Below, piece by piece: positions 15,589 to 23,310 of a DNA stretch of 38,725 nucleotides (its first letter is position 1; each line of letters begins with the position of its first letter). The DNA is taken from assembly GCA_963933195.1 (NCBI GenBank), contig CAWVUS010000019.1:1-38725 (forward strand). Direction: 5' to 3'. The notes beneath the pieces were generated by a model. The model saw only the letters and a list, made by a program, of their open reading frames with translations, did not search any database and had not been told where the DNA came from. The translations under genes were made by a program, and so were the position numbers. The stretch is from UBA8437 sp963933195 (GTDB taxonomy: Bacteria; Planctomycetota; Planctomycetia; Planctomycetales; Planctomycetaceae).

Positions 15589-17010
15589 TTACAGCGAGAG
15601 GGTCTCGACGAGTTGCTCGGCCACCTGTTTGCCGTCGCCAAAGAGCATCGCGCAGTTGGGTGCCACGAACAACTCGTTGGAAATCCCCGCAAATCCCGGA
15701 CTCATACTTCTCTTGATCACGATCACCTGCGCGGCCTGGTCGACGTCGAGAATCGGCATCCCGTAAATCGGGCTGCCCTCGGCCGTGCGGGCCGCCGGAT
15801 TGCAGATGTCATTGGCTCCCATCACCAGCGCCACGTCCGCCTCGGCAAACTCCGGGTTGATCTCGTCCATCTCAACCAGGTCGTCGTAGGGCACGTTGGC
15901 GTCGGCCAACAGCACGTTCATGTGTCCGGGCATTCGTCCGGCAACCGGGTGGATCGCGTACTTGACGCTGATCCCGCGTTCCTTGAGGACATCGGCCATT
16001 TCCCGGATGGCAAAATGAGCTCCCGCGGCGGCCATACCATAGCCGGGCACCACGATCACCCGACGGGCATCGAAGAGCCGTTCAGCGGCTTCGACGGTCG
16101 AAATTGTCTGAGGGTCACCCTGCAACTCTCCATCGCCAGTTGCGACAGCCGTCCCGCCTCCCACCGCACCAAACAACACGTTGGTCAGCGAACGATTCAT
16201 CGCGCGGCACATCAGCAACGAGAGCAGCAGGCCCGAGGAACCATCCAGCGCGCCGGCGATGATCAAGACCTTATTGCTCAACACGAAACCGGTGGCCGCG
16301 GCCGCCAGTCCCGAGTACGCATTGAGCATCGCGATGACCACCGGCATGTCCGCACCACCAATCGGCAACACGAACATCACGCCAAACAACAGTGCCATGG
16401 CGGCCAGGACAAAGAAGAACATCGGGTCGAGCTTGGCCATGACCAACCCGGCAATCAGGCCCATCATCACCACCAACCACAACACGTTGACCACGTTCTG
16501 GCCCGGGTAGGTTAATGGCTTGCTACTCACCAGGCCGCGCAATTTGCCAAAGGCCACCATACTGCCGGTGAACGTCAACGCACCCAGCATGATCTCCAGG
16601 CCCGCCACGCCAACGTGGAATGCGTTAAAATCCGCCGCCGTGGCCCCCTCCGACGGACTGATCACGTGGCGGATCACCTCACAGATTCCTACCAATCCAC
16701 TCGCAGCGCCGCCGAGCCCATTGACGATCGCGATCCGTTCGGGCATCGCCGTCATCGGCATGAACACAGCCATCAACAGCCCGATCACCCCACCGGCAAC
16801 CATGCCCACCGCGATCCACTCCCACTTGACGATCAGGCCGTGCTGCATCGTCCCGAGAATTGCCAGCACCATGCCAACGGCGGCCAGCATGTTGCCCCGC
16901 CGGGCCGTCTCGGCCGAGCTCAAGTCACGGATTCCAACAATGAACAGAACCGCCGCGGCCAGGTACAGCCACTCGGTCGTCATCGGCACCAATTCGGCGA
17001 TCACGTGCAC
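15589..17010 (-). CDS. pntB: NAD(P) transhydrogenase subunit beta
   Basis: PntB (473 residues) supplies most of the membrane domain and the NADP(H)-binding domain III. About nine hydrophobic helices fill residues 12-285. Domain III follows, with VVPGYGMAAAGAHFA, VKYAIHPVAGRMPGHMNVLLA and the conserved GANDICNPAARTAEGSPIYGMPIL. The end matches the usual length. The GTG at 17010 lies three nt after the pntAb stop; an ATG nine codons in is the alternative start. The His of VAGLEI/HVG and the Asp/Asn residues of the proton path cannot be checked by eye. Tight packing with pntAb and pntAa indicates one transcript. Confidence 0.95.
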   Translation of the reverse strand: MHVIAELVPMTTEWLYLAAAVLFIVGIRDLSSAETARRGNMLAAVGMVLAILGTMQHGLIVKWEWIAVGMVAGGVIGLLMAVFMPMTAMPERIAIVNGLGGAASGLVGICEVIRHVISPSEGATAADFNAFHVGVAGLEIMLGALTFTGSMVAFGKLRGLVSSKPLTYPGQNVVNVLWLVVMMGLIAGLVMAKLDPMFFFVLAAMALLFGVMFVLPIGGADMPVVIAMLNAYSGLAAAATGFVLSNKVLIIAGALDGSSGLLLSLLMCRAMNRSLTNVLFGAVGGGTAVATGDGELQGDPQTISTVEAAERLFDARRVIVVPGYGMAAAGAHFAIREMADVLKERGISVKYAIHPVAGRMPGHMNVLLADANVPYDDLVEMDEINPEFAEADVALVMGANDICNPAARTAEGSPIYGMPILDVDQAAQVIVIKRSMSPGFAGISNELFVAPNCAMLFGDGKQVAEQLVETLSL

Positions 17011-17013
17011 CGT

Positions 17014-17418
17014 CTACCGACTCCCCTTGCGGAACTTGGCCAACATCCGGTCAGTGATTGCAAAGCCACCGACCACGTTGCACATGGCGCAACCGACTGC
17101 CACGCCTCCCAGCACGTTGCAGATCACCGGTTCGGCCAGTCCAGCTGCGACCAGCGACCCGACCAGGGAAATACCCGAGATGGCATTGGTTCCCGACATC
17201 AGGGGGGTGTGCAACAGTGGTGGCACTCGCATGATCAACTGGTGACCGAGAAACGAGGCCAGCACAAAAATGTACAGCAGGATCAGCAGCTCCGATCCGT
17301 CCACGCCGTGAGCACTCGCGACCCGGTTGGTGGTCTCGTCGGCCAGCAGTTGACCGCCTCCCAGTAACGAGAGACTCAACGCGGCGACAGGCAACCGGAC
17401 CACCCAAATCCCTCGCAT
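17014..17418 (-). CDS. pntAB: NAD(P) transhydrogenase subunit alpha, membrane part (PntAb)
   Basis: This 134-residue protein is the short membrane domain II subunit of transhydrogenase. Its core, LLILLYIFVLASFLGHQLIMRVPPLLHTPLMSGTNAISGISLVG, is the strongest family signature, followed by two more hydrophobic segments. Before the core is an extra segment MRGIWVVRLPVAALSLSLLGGGQLLADE that reads like a signal peptide. GGAG sits eight nt before the ATG at 17418; the upstream in-frame TTG (17454) lacks support. It heads the pnt-idh-coaX operon. Confidence 0.92.
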   Translation of the reverse strand: MRGIWVVRLPVAALSLSLLGGGQLLADETTNRVASAHGVDGSELLILLYIFVLASFLGHQLIMRVPPLLHTPLMSGTNAISGISLVGSLVAAGLAEPVICNVLGGVAVGCAMCNVVGGFAITDRMLAKFRKGSR

Positions 17419-17450
17419 CAAAGCACTCCACGGAAAAGGCAACCAACAGG

Positions 17451-17480
17451 ACAATAATGCAACAGGGGCAATCAGGACAA
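17451..17480 (-). promoter_or_regulatory. Possible promoter of the pnt-idh-coaX operon
   Basis: On the minus strand TTGTCC (17480-17475) and TATTGT (17456-17451) are 18 nt apart, each matching four of six sigma-70 consensus positions, and would start transcription about 25 nt before the pntAb ATG. The region is the divergent gap to the ABC importer operon. Weak, sequence-only evidence. Confidence 0.3.
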
Positions 17481-17586
17481 GACCCCTCGGTCGTTGGGTA
17501 GAGCAACCATGCCAATCCAGTAGGATGCGAGGACGTCTTTTCGGTGGACAATCCCCGACCAGTCAATCGACAGGAATTCGACTCTC

Positions 17587-18354
17587 TTGGACTGCACGAC
17601 AACCCATCCCGCCCTGGCCCTCGATCGAACGACCGTCGCGTTCGATCCGGAGCACGTCGTGCTGGACCAGGTTGACCTGGAAATCGCCACCGGCGAATTC
17701 GTGGGTCTGGTCGGCCCCTCGGGTTGTGGAAAATCGACGGTGCTGAGACTCCTGGCCGGATTGCTCGAACCAAACTCCGGCACCGTCCACCGTTCCGGAA
17801 CACAACGGATCGCCCTGGTGTTCCAGGAACCCAACCTGTTGCCGTGGCGGACGGTCGAAGAGAACATCCGGCTGCCGTTGGAACTGGCGGGTATGGACGC
17901 AACCGAGACCCACCGAAGAGTCAACGAGAGTCTCGAGTTGATTGGATTCACCGTAGCCGATGCGTCAAAACGACCACGTGAGCTATCCGGAGGGATGCGG
18001 ATGAGGGTGTCGCTGGCACGGGCGCTGGTCACCCGTCCCGACGTGTTGCTTCTCGATGAACCTTTCGCTGCCCTGGACGACCTGCTCCGCGAACAACTCA
18101 ACGAGGAACTGCTCGCCATCCACGCGGCCCGCAACACCACGGCCGTCTTTGTCACCCACAACGTCTCCGAGGCGGTCTTCCTCTCGGACCGCGTGGTGGT
18201 GATGCCACCGGGAACCGACCGGGAGTTCACCGATGTCCCGGTCGAATTCCCACGACCACGAACCGCCTCATTGCGAGCTGATGCCACCTTTGCCCGGCTG
18301 GCTGGTGAAGTGTCCGCTCGCCTGAGACAGGCGAGCGGGGAGGTGGAGCGATGA
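17587..18354 (+). CDS. ABC importer ATPase, NitT/TauT type
   Basis: This 255-residue ATPase powers an importer. It has Walker A GPSGCGKST (43-51), Q-loop Gln80, signature LSGGM (133-137), Walker B LLLDEP with Asp157-Glu158, and H-loop His191 in FVTHNVSEAVFLSD. PNLLPWRTVEENI and the SEAV after the H-loop are characteristic of the nitrate/sulfonate/taurine/thiamine-precursor family. The start is TTG with AGGA about 11 nt upstream. Its stop overlaps the permease start (ATGA), so the two are coupled. The receptor at 19264 completes the transporter. Confidence 0.92.
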   Translation: MDCTTTHPALALDRTTVAFDPEHVVLDQVDLEIATGEFVGLVGPSGCGKSTVLRLLAGLLEPNSGTVHRSGTQRIALVFQEPNLLPWRTVEENIRLPLELAGMDATETHRRVNESLELIGFTVADASKRPRELSGGMRMRVSLARALVTRPDVLLLDEPFAALDDLLREQLNEELLAIHAARNTTAVFVTHNVSEAVFLSDRVVVMPPGTDREFTDVPVEFPRPRTASLRADATFARLAGEVSARLRQASGEVER

Positions 18355-19136
18355 ACCGGAGTTGGCGGGATGTCGCATCAAGAGGAGGACCTCCGTTGGG
18401 GCTGCTGCTGGTCGTGCTGGCCGGATGGCAGATCGCCTCGTGGTGGTTCGATTGGCCGGAATTTCTGATGCCGGCCCCGACAGATGTCGGCGCAGCCATT
18501 GCCAATGACGGCGACCGGCTGCTGGCCGCCACCCTGCGGACTGGCCTGGCGGCCCTGGCCGGGTTCGGAACCAGCCTGGTCGTCGGTGTCCTCATCGCCA
18601 TCATTTTCTCCCAGTCGCGACTGGTGCGATCGAGCTGCTACCCGTACGCGATCTTTCTGCAGACGGTGCCAATCATCGCCATCGCTCCGCTGATCATCAC
18701 CTGGTTTGGGACCGGGTTCCCCAGCGTCGTCCTGGTGACGGTCATCATCAGCCTGTTTCCCATCATCGCCTCGACCACCTCCGGACTACTGGTCATCGAC
18801 GAGGATCTCCTGGAACTCTTTCGGCTCTACCGGGCGACCCGCTGGCAGGTTCTGAGAAAACTCAGGCTGCCCCACGCGATCCCCTACCTTGTCACCGGGG
18901 CGCGCACGAGCAGCGGCATGGCAGTGATCGGCGCGATTGTTGGCGAGTTTTTCGTGGGGCACACCACGACGCACTACGGCCTGGGACACCTCGTGCTCAT
19001 CACCTCGCAACACCTCAAGACGGCCAACTTGTTCGCCGCGGTGATCGCCTCGGCTGTACTGGGAATCGCACTGTTCGGCACGGTGACCTGGGTGGGATCG
19101 ACCTTGCTTGCTCGCTGGGACACGACCGGGGACTGA
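18351..19136 (+). CDS. ABC importer permease, NitT/TauT type
   Basis: The 261-residue permease has about six membrane helices and the binding-protein-dependent transport motif region DEDLLELFRLYRATRWQVLRKLRLPHAIPYLVTGARTSSG, where the EAA-like loop contacts the ATPase. VGEFF later in the sequence is common in SsuC/TauC/ThiX relatives. The ATG overlaps the ATPase stop and is preceded by GAGGTGGAG. Substrate is set by the receptor downstream; pyrimidine thiamine precursors, sulfonates and nitrate-like anions are the family options. Confidence 0.92.
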   Translation: MNRSWRDVASRGGPPLGLLLVVLAGWQIASWWFDWPEFLMPAPTDVGAAIANDGDRLLAATLRTGLAALAGFGTSLVVGVLIAIIFSQSRLVRSSCYPYAIFLQTVPIIAIAPLIITWFGTGFPSVVLVTVIISLFPIIASTTSGLLVIDEDLLELFRLYRATRWQVLRKLRLPHAIPYLVTGARTSSGMAVIGAIVGEFFVGHTTTHYGLGHLVLITSQHLKTANLFAAVIASAVLGIALFGTVTWVGSTLLARWDTTGD

Positions 19137-19173
19137 CGCGGTGCTGGACTGAAGACACCAGGTTCTGCCGATG

Positions 19174-19191
19174 ACGTGGCTTCAGCCACGT
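19174..19191. repeat. Perfect 8 bp inverted repeat between permease and receptor genes
   Basis: acgtggct (19174-19181) and agccacgt (19184-19191) are exact complements around two bases, giving effectively a 7 bp stem with a TTCA loop, 37 nt after the permease stop. No U-run follows, so it may be an mRNA-stability or attenuation element between genes that need different amounts of product, or a small dispersed palindrome. Compare 7337-7353. Confidence 0.5.
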
Positions 19192-19263
19192 GGCCTCTCC
19201 GCGTGACAATCAGTCATTCAACCACGACAATGACCAGGCCCCGACACCCGAGGACCCTTGGTC

Positions 19264-20280
19264 ATGCCTTCACCTTCCACCAGATGTCTTCTGGTCCTCG
19301 CCGCGCTGTGCCTGGGTTGCGGCGGCAGCGAGCCACCGCCGCAAAGCGACGTGGCAGCAGACTCCGCCGATGGAATCGTCCGCCCACCGACGGCGGTGTC
19401 GTTGCAGTTGAACTGGTTTCCCGAGGCCGAGCACGGTGGATTCTTCGCTGCCGACGTCCACGGCTTCTACGACGACTCGAAACTCGATGTCGAGATTCGC
19501 CCGGGGGGACCCGGGACCCAGGTCGTGACCCAGGTGGCCACCGGGCGAGTCCTGTTCGGGATCACCAATGCCGATCGCGTGCTGGTGGGCCAGGCGGCGG
19601 GAGCCGAAACGGTAGCCGTGATGGCAGCGATGCAGGTCAGCCCTCGTTGCGTGATCGTCCACGAGAACTCGGGCATCCGAGCGCTGAAAGACCTTGGCCA
19701 GGTCGGGACACTGGCCGTCAGCAGTACCGCCACCTGGTCGCTGTTCCTGCAAAAGACGGTCGACCTGAAGGGGGTTCAACTGGTGCCCTACACCGGCAAC
19801 GTCTCTCAGTTCCTGCTCAACGACGACTTTGCTCAACAGGGTTACTCGATCAGTGAACCCTTCGTGGCCCGCCTGCAGATGGCCCAGCCCCGCGTGCTGA
19901 TGGTCTCGGATCTCGGGTTCAATCCCTACACCAGCGTGTTGATCACCACGCCCGAGGTCATCCGCACCCGGCCCGAACTGGTCGCCGAAATGGTCAAGGC
20001 TTCCGTCTCCGGATGGCTGAAATACCTGGACAATCCCAGCCAGACCAACCAGGCGATTTCGGACCGGAACGAAGACATGGGTCTGCCGATTTTGGCCTTT
20101 GGTGCCCGCGAGTTGAAAACGTTGTGCGTGACCCCAGAAACACCGCGAACGAAACTGGGCCGGATGACCGCGGCACGCTGGAAGACGCTGCTTGGACAAC
20201 TGGTCGACGTCGAAGCGATTGAAGACGGCAAGGTGGATGTCTCGAAAGTGTTCACCAACCGGTTCCTGGATGAACCGTGA
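19264..20280 (+). CDS. THI5/NMT1-like substrate-binding lipoprotein of the ABC importer
   Basis: The 338-residue receptor has a lipoprotein signal (lipobox CLGC, lipidated Cys19) and a solute-binding domain whose start, LQLNWFPEAEHGGFFAADVHGFYDD, is the signature of the THI5/NMT1-like group. In characterised members (ThiY) this protein binds formyl-aminopyrimidine for thiamine salvage; others bind sulfonates or riboflavin-like compounds. GGPGTQVVTQVATGRVLFGITNADRVL follows as expected, and FAQQGYSISEP is a ligand-pocket segment. I start at ATG 19264, two codons after a TTG. No thiamine gene and no TPP riboswitch consensus are seen nearby, so the ligand is only inferred. Confidence 0.88.
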   Translation: MPSPSTRCLLVLAALCLGCGGSEPPPQSDVAADSADGIVRPPTAVSLQLNWFPEAEHGGFFAADVHGFYDDSKLDVEIRPGGPGTQVVTQVATGRVLFGITNADRVLVGQAAGAETVAVMAAMQVSPRCVIVHENSGIRALKDLGQVGTLAVSSTATWSLFLQKTVDLKGVQLVPYTGNVSQFLLNDDFAQQGYSISEPFVARLQMAQPRVLMVSDLGFNPYTSVLITTPEVIRTRPELVAEMVKASVSGWLKYLDNPSQTNQAISDRNEDMGLPILAFGARELKTLCVTPETPRTKLGRMTAARWKTLLGQLVDVEAIEDGKVDVSKVFTNRFLDEP

Positions 20281-20365
20281 TTGCCTGGGGCAAGCCAATC
20301 CGTCTTGCCATCTCTGACCCCCGCCGGGAAAATGGGGACAACGGGCCAGGGAGAGTCGCTGCGAC

Positions 20366-20794
20366 ATGTCAGTCACAACCACCAACAACACGCACGACGG
20401 TCCCGCTGGTGACGGCAGCAGTTTCTGGACCGACGAGGATCGCGAGTCTGTCGGCGGGTTGGTCGAGACTGTCCGCCTGGTCGAACAGCACGCGTTCGAG
20501 ACCGGAAACCGGGCTCTGATCAGCGATGCCCACCATCTGCTCAGCGGGCTGGTTCAGCTCTACGACCTGTTGACCGCGTTCCGCAACAGTCCTGACGGAC
20601 GGATCAAGGGGCCCCAGGGTGTCGCCAAGAAACTGGGGCTGACCCGAAATGGTGTCTACTGCCGCCTGGAAATGGTCGGACTCGACCCCGAGGACCTCAG
20701 GAACCCGACCGGTAACGTCCTCGAACTGGTGGCCGCCAGTCGCATCCTGGGCCCCCTGGCGCAAAAACTCCAACAGACCGCCGACGCGATCTAG
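20366..20794 (+). CDS. Small protein with C-terminal Fis-type helix-turn-helix
   Basis: The 142-residue protein has a polar N-terminal tail, a helical middle (about 25-75: DEDRESVGGLVETVRLVEQ, LISDAHHLLSGLVQLYDLL) and, at about 82-110, GPQGVAKKLGLTRNGVYCRL followed by GLDPEDL, which matches the Fis/sigma-54-activator C-terminal DNA-binding helix-turn-helix in spacing. No AAA+ or receiver domain is present. It may be a stand-alone DNA-binding regulator, perhaps of the adjacent ABC importer; that is inference. AGGGAGAG lies about 11 nt before the ATG. Its stop shares a CTAG with the stop of the convergent symporter gene. Confidence 0.65.
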   Translation: MSVTTTNNTHDGPAGDGSSFWTDEDRESVGGLVETVRLVEQHAFETGNRALISDAHHLLSGLVQLYDLLTAFRNSPDGRIKGPQGVAKKLGLTRNGVYCRLEMVGLDPEDLRNPTGNVLELVAASRILGPLAQKLQQTADAI

Positions 20795-22392
20795 TCAGCC
20801 TGGTCGCCCGATGGCATCGACGGGGATTCGTCGTCGGCCGTCCAGATGGTCAGACCGGCCAGTGAACGGTCACCTGGACCGGGTGTTCGGCCCAGCAACC
20901 ACCCCAGTCCAAACAACAGCGGATTGGCCACGACGCCAACCCAGAACGTGTCCAGCACACGCTCGTGCAATCGTGGAAACCAGTCGGCCGCCACCTCACT
21001 GCTCAATCCCACCCACGCGGTGACCAGGACCACCGAGACGGAGGTTGCCACGGCGGTGGACCGTCCGGTGGCTCGCCGTGTCAACAGCCCCAGCAGGAAC
21101 AGGCCCAGCAGCCCACCACCGAAAATACTCAGCAGCTTCGTCTGCACATCCTCCACACCCTCGGCGGTTCGCAAAGCGTGGATCAACAGCCCGCTGCCAA
21201 TCATCACCGCACCGGTGGCCAGGCTCACCCCGCGCCCCACTCGCCCGTAGTGATGCTCGTCGGCATCGTTGCGCCACAACCTCCGGTAGAAGTCATTGGT
21301 GACGGTGGCGGCGATGGCATTGATACTGCTGTCGAGAGTCGACATCGCGGCGGCGATCAGGCCAACGATCACGAAACCCGCCACCCCCGGAGGGACCTTG
21401 GTGATGATGAAGTGCGAGAAAATCTGTTCCGGTTCCAGGCTGGCGACAACCGGATCCAGTTGGAATTGGTAAAAGACAAAAAGAGCTGTCCCCACGAACA
21501 GGAAATAAACCCAAACGGGAAACGTCAACAGTCCGCCAATCCACAGAGCTCGATTCGCCTCCCGGCGACTGCTGGCGGCCATGTACCGTTGCACCGTGGT
21601 TTGATCCGTGCCCAGTATCTGCATGAACACGATCAACTTGGTCAACATGGTGGCGCCCATCGTGTGGCCGGCAACGTCTCCGGCCGACACCCCAAAGCTC
21701 AACTTGTCGTGTTGACGGGCCGTGGCGATCAGGCCGGAGAGTCCATCGGGGATGCCATCCACCAGGATCGGCAGGCAGATCAACCCGCCACCGATCAGCG
21801 CCACTCCCTGGAGGACATCGGTCCAGATCACCGCTCGCAAGCCACCCAGGACCGTGTACCCGGCCACGACGACGCCAAAGACAATGATCACGACATCGAG
21901 AATCCAGTCCTCGCGACGACCGATCATCAACTGGAGAGACTCGGACGCCACGAACAGGATCAGCCCCATCCGTGCCAGGTGAAACAGGATGAAGGCTCCC
22001 CCGGCGTAAAGGCGGGCCCAGAGTCCGAAGCGACGTTCCAGGTACTCGTAGGCCGACTGCAGACCACCGGCCCGATAGAACGGAATAAACAGCAGCCACG
22101 CCACCGGGAGGGCCAACACGTACATGGCGTTGGCAGGAAGATGCCTCCAGTTGGACTGGTAGGCCGCCGCCGGCAACGCCAGGAAGGTCATCGAGCTGAC
22201 GATGGTGGCCATCAGCGAGAAACCAACCGCCCACCCGGGCAGGGACCGGTCGGCCAGGAAATACCCCCCCGCAGTACGGCTCCGCCGCGAACACAACACC
22301 CCGATCGCAGCGATCAGGACCATTCCCAGTCCAATCACGACAACGTCGGGGATGCGGAGTGTCGCAGGCACATCAACGGCGTGCCACGGCAC
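20791..22392 (-). CDS. Sodium:solute symporter (SSS family)
   Basis: This 533-residue transporter has about 13 hydrophobic helices and the SSS landmarks: FLADRSLPGWAVGFSLMATIVSSMTFLALPAAAY near the N terminus (including the Na+-site SSMTFL), LQSAYEYLERRFG, GLRAVIWTDVLQG and ISTLDSSINA-like MSTLDSSINAIAATVTNDFYRR, a strong family signature. Sugars, sialic acid, myo-inositol and organic acids are known substrates; none can be chosen. The GTG at 22392 is only one base after AGGAGG, so the true start may be the GTG at 22371. It follows the FKBP gene by 21 nt and is probably co-transcribed. Confidence 0.92.
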   Translation of the reverse strand: MPWHAVDVPATLRIPDVVVIGLGMVLIAAIGVLCSRRSRTAGGYFLADRSLPGWAVGFSLMATIVSSMTFLALPAAAYQSNWRHLPANAMYVLALPVAWLLFIPFYRAGGLQSAYEYLERRFGLWARLYAGGAFILFHLARMGLILFVASESLQLMIGRREDWILDVVIIVFGVVVAGYTVLGGLRAVIWTDVLQGVALIGGGLICLPILVDGIPDGLSGLIATARQHDKLSFGVSAGDVAGHTMGATMLTKLIVFMQILGTDQTTVQRYMAASSRREANRALWIGGLLTFPVWVYFLFVGTALFVFYQFQLDPVVASLEPEQIFSHFIITKVPPGVAGFVIVGLIAAAMSTLDSSINAIAATVTNDFYRRLWRNDADEHHYGRVGRGVSLATGAVMIGSGLLIHALRTAEGVEDVQTKLLSIFGGGLLGLFLLGLLTRRATGRSTAVATSVSVVLVTAWVGLSSEVAADWFPRLHERVLDTFWVGVVANPLLFGLGWLLGRTPGPGDRSLAGLTIWTADDESPSMPSGDQAD

Positions 22393-22413
22393 GCCTCCTG
22401 GAGAACTGGTGAA

Positions 22414-23175
22414 CTATTTCTTTTTGCTTGCTTCGATTCCCAGCAGATGCACCTCGAAGACCAGCACCGAGTTCGGACCGATGTCCTGTCCGGCACCCCG
22501 GGTGCCATATCCGAGTTCTGCGGGAATCACCAAGCGGTAGACCGAACCAACATTCATCAACTGCAACGCCTCGGTCCAACCCTTGATCACGCGGTTGGCG
22601 GCAAACTTGACCGTCTGGTCCGCCTTGGCCGGCACCTTGCCCTTGAAAGATTCGTCGAAGACCGACCCGTCGATCAACTTGCCCCGGTAATGCACCTCGA
22701 CCGTATCGGTCGCCTTGGGCCGAACTCCCTTGCCAGGACGGAGCACGGAGTACTGCAGGCCGCTCTTGGTCGTCTTGACTCCCGCCTTCTTGGCATTGGC
22801 AGCCAAAAACGCGACACCAGCCTTCTTGTTCTTCTCAGCGGCGGCCTTGCTCTTGGCTGCCGACTGGGCCTGCATCTCCTTTTGGAATTCCGCCAGGGCC
22901 GCCTGGAGCTGTTGGTCGGTCAGGGCGGGTTTCTTACCCGAAAGAGTGTCAGAGATTCCGGCGGCCAGCAGCTTGGGATCAATCTCCAGTCCCTGTCGCT
23001 TGAGAGCCTGCCCGATCTGGAGCCCGATCGCGTAGCTCGCCTTGTCTCGATTGGTCTTCAGGACCGGTCCGGCCGCGGCCTTCTTCGCTTTGGCGTTCTG
23101 CCCATACGCAGCCGGTACGATTGCCGACAACACGACCGCGAACCCAAGAATCAATGAAAGAGTCAGTTGTCGCAT
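22414..23175 (-). CDS. Exported FKBP-type peptidyl-prolyl isomerase (FkpA/Mip-like)
   Basis: The 253-residue protein assists folding of exported proteins by cis-trans isomerisation of prolyl bonds. A signal peptide (1-24, cleavage after AYG/Q or nearby) is followed by a Lys/Ala-rich FKBP N-terminal dimerisation domain (about 40-135) and an FKBP catalytic domain (about 155-247) with HYRGKLIDGSVFDES, VIKGW (196-200), IPAELGYG and VFEVHLLGIE; the ligand-pocket aromatics Tyr163, Phe173, Trp200, Tyr223 and Phe240 are present. I use ATG 23175 because the signal peptide begins there and CGGAG lies about 10 nt upstream; the longer frame to 23292 has no such signal. The ending EASKKK is basic. Confidence 0.93.
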   Translation of the reverse strand: MRQLTLSLILGFAVVLSAIVPAAYGQNAKAKKAAAGPVLKTNRDKASYAIGLQIGQALKRQGLEIDPKLLAAGISDTLSGKKPALTDQQLQAALAEFQKEMQAQSAAKSKAAAEKNKKAGVAFLAANAKKAGVKTTKSGLQYSVLRPGKGVRPKATDTVEVHYRGKLIDGSVFDESFKGKVPAKADQTVKFAANRVIKGWTEALQLMNVGSVYRLVIPAELGYGTRGAGQDIGPNSVLVFEVHLLGIEASKKK

Positions 23176-23310
23176 GCCTGTGTACTCCGACCGGGTTGGA
23201 TACGCGATCCGCGGCATGCCCGGCTGGCATGAACGGTCGCTCGATTGAGCCTGCCACCGCACCGAAAAACCGGCTGTCCGGTGATTCGCCATGACAGGTG
23301 GAAACCGACG

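Noticed and set aside
17455..17586. TPP riboswitch before the THI5-like importer
   Set aside because: No CTGAGA or other conserved TPP-box sequence is present in the gap.
20965..23157. 730-codon open frame on the plus strand across the symporter and FKBP genes
   Set aside because: It is antisense to two clear family members on the minus strand and its translation is His/Gln/Asp-rich and featureless, a by-product of GC-rich codon bias.
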